Shown here piece after piece: positions 12,250 to 12,297 of a stretch of 12,297 nucleotides of DNA. Location of the stretch: the NCBI GenBank assembly GCA_034660675.1, contig JAYEJT010000097.1, forward strand, positions 1-12,297. The letters run 5' to 3'. Numbering within the stretch: the stretch's first letter is position 1; each line of letters begins with the position of its first letter. The notes below the pieces were generated by a model that saw nothing but the letters and a program-made list of their open reading frames with translations, was not told where the DNA came from and searched no databases. The DNA is from CG03 sp034660675 (GTDB lineage: Bacteria; CG03). The translations under genes were made by a program, and so were the position numbers.

Positions 12250-12277
12250 ATTTTAGCAAACTTTCATCATATTTCAA
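12250..12277 (-). promoter_or_regulatory. Promoter of the rfbA-rfbB operon
   Basis: Read on the minus strand: TTGAAA (12277-12272), a 16-base spacer ending in TGC, then TAAAAT (12255-12250). The transcription start would fall at about 12244-12240, so the leader is zero to four bases long. It is identical in both boxes, spacing and TGC to the SNF transporter promoter. Confidence 0.7.
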
Positions 12278-12297
12278 AAAAATATCACACCTGTCAT

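Overview
The window looks like a chromosomal stretch from an uncultivated, diderm-type bacterium of moderate GC. The clues are an LTSC-type lipoprotein, a PglC/WcaJ-type sugar transferase and dTDP-sugar genes. Many promoters have an extended -10 of the form TGn-TAAAAT, and coding is dense with short intergenic gaps. My best guess is the Elusimicrobiota/Omnitrophota neighbourhood. That rests on general style only, not on a marker gene, and I hold it weakly. No rRNA, tRNA, CRISPR array or transposase gene was seen. No gene-free stretch exceeds about 150 bases.

Left part (1-4610). The window opens inside a polyprenyl-phosphate sugar phosphotransferase (the 3' end of a surface-glycan locus). Next comes an unrecognised 357-aa coiled-coil protein with two C-terminal membrane segments, driven by its own good promoter. 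Two minus-strand genes face it: a VanZ-like membrane protein and an SPFH/Band 7 (prohibitin-like) protein. The SPFH gene is divergent from a lipoprotein carrying what looks like an NADase-type glycan-binding (discoidin-like) domain. The two share a compact divergent promoter region with an 18-bp palindrome in the spacer of one promoter. A strong hairpin ends the lipoprotein unit.

Middle part (4607-6853). A HAD-family phosphatase (phosphoglycolate-phosphatase-like) appears to be transcribed as a leaderless mRNA. A sodium-coupled SNF/NSS amine or amino-acid transporter follows from its own promoter. It carries residues more typical of chloride-dependent eukaryotic members.

Right part (6868-12277, all minus strand). 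One apparent operon reads from the right edge: rfbA (glucose-1-phosphate thymidylyltransferase), rfbB (dTDP-glucose 4,6-dehydratase), a CNT nucleoside transporter (4-bp stop/start overlap with rfbB), a TatD-family metal-dependent DNase, a short-chain dehydrogenase, and a previously unlisted 32-aa lysine-rich mini-protein with a perfect AGGAGG ribosome-binding site. The rfbA promoter places the transcription start at or within a few bases of the ATG. A 92-bp palindromic REP/MITE-like element sits exactly between the nucleoside transporter and tatD. It supplies the transporter's stop codon and abuts the tatD start codon.

The most interesting points are the REP-like element wedged into the operon, the roughly 80-residue extra soluble segment inside the CNT transporter, the tiny lysine-rich gene, the two probable leaderless genes, and the eukaryote-like SNF transporter. 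I did not find convincing evidence of a wholly new multi-gene system.
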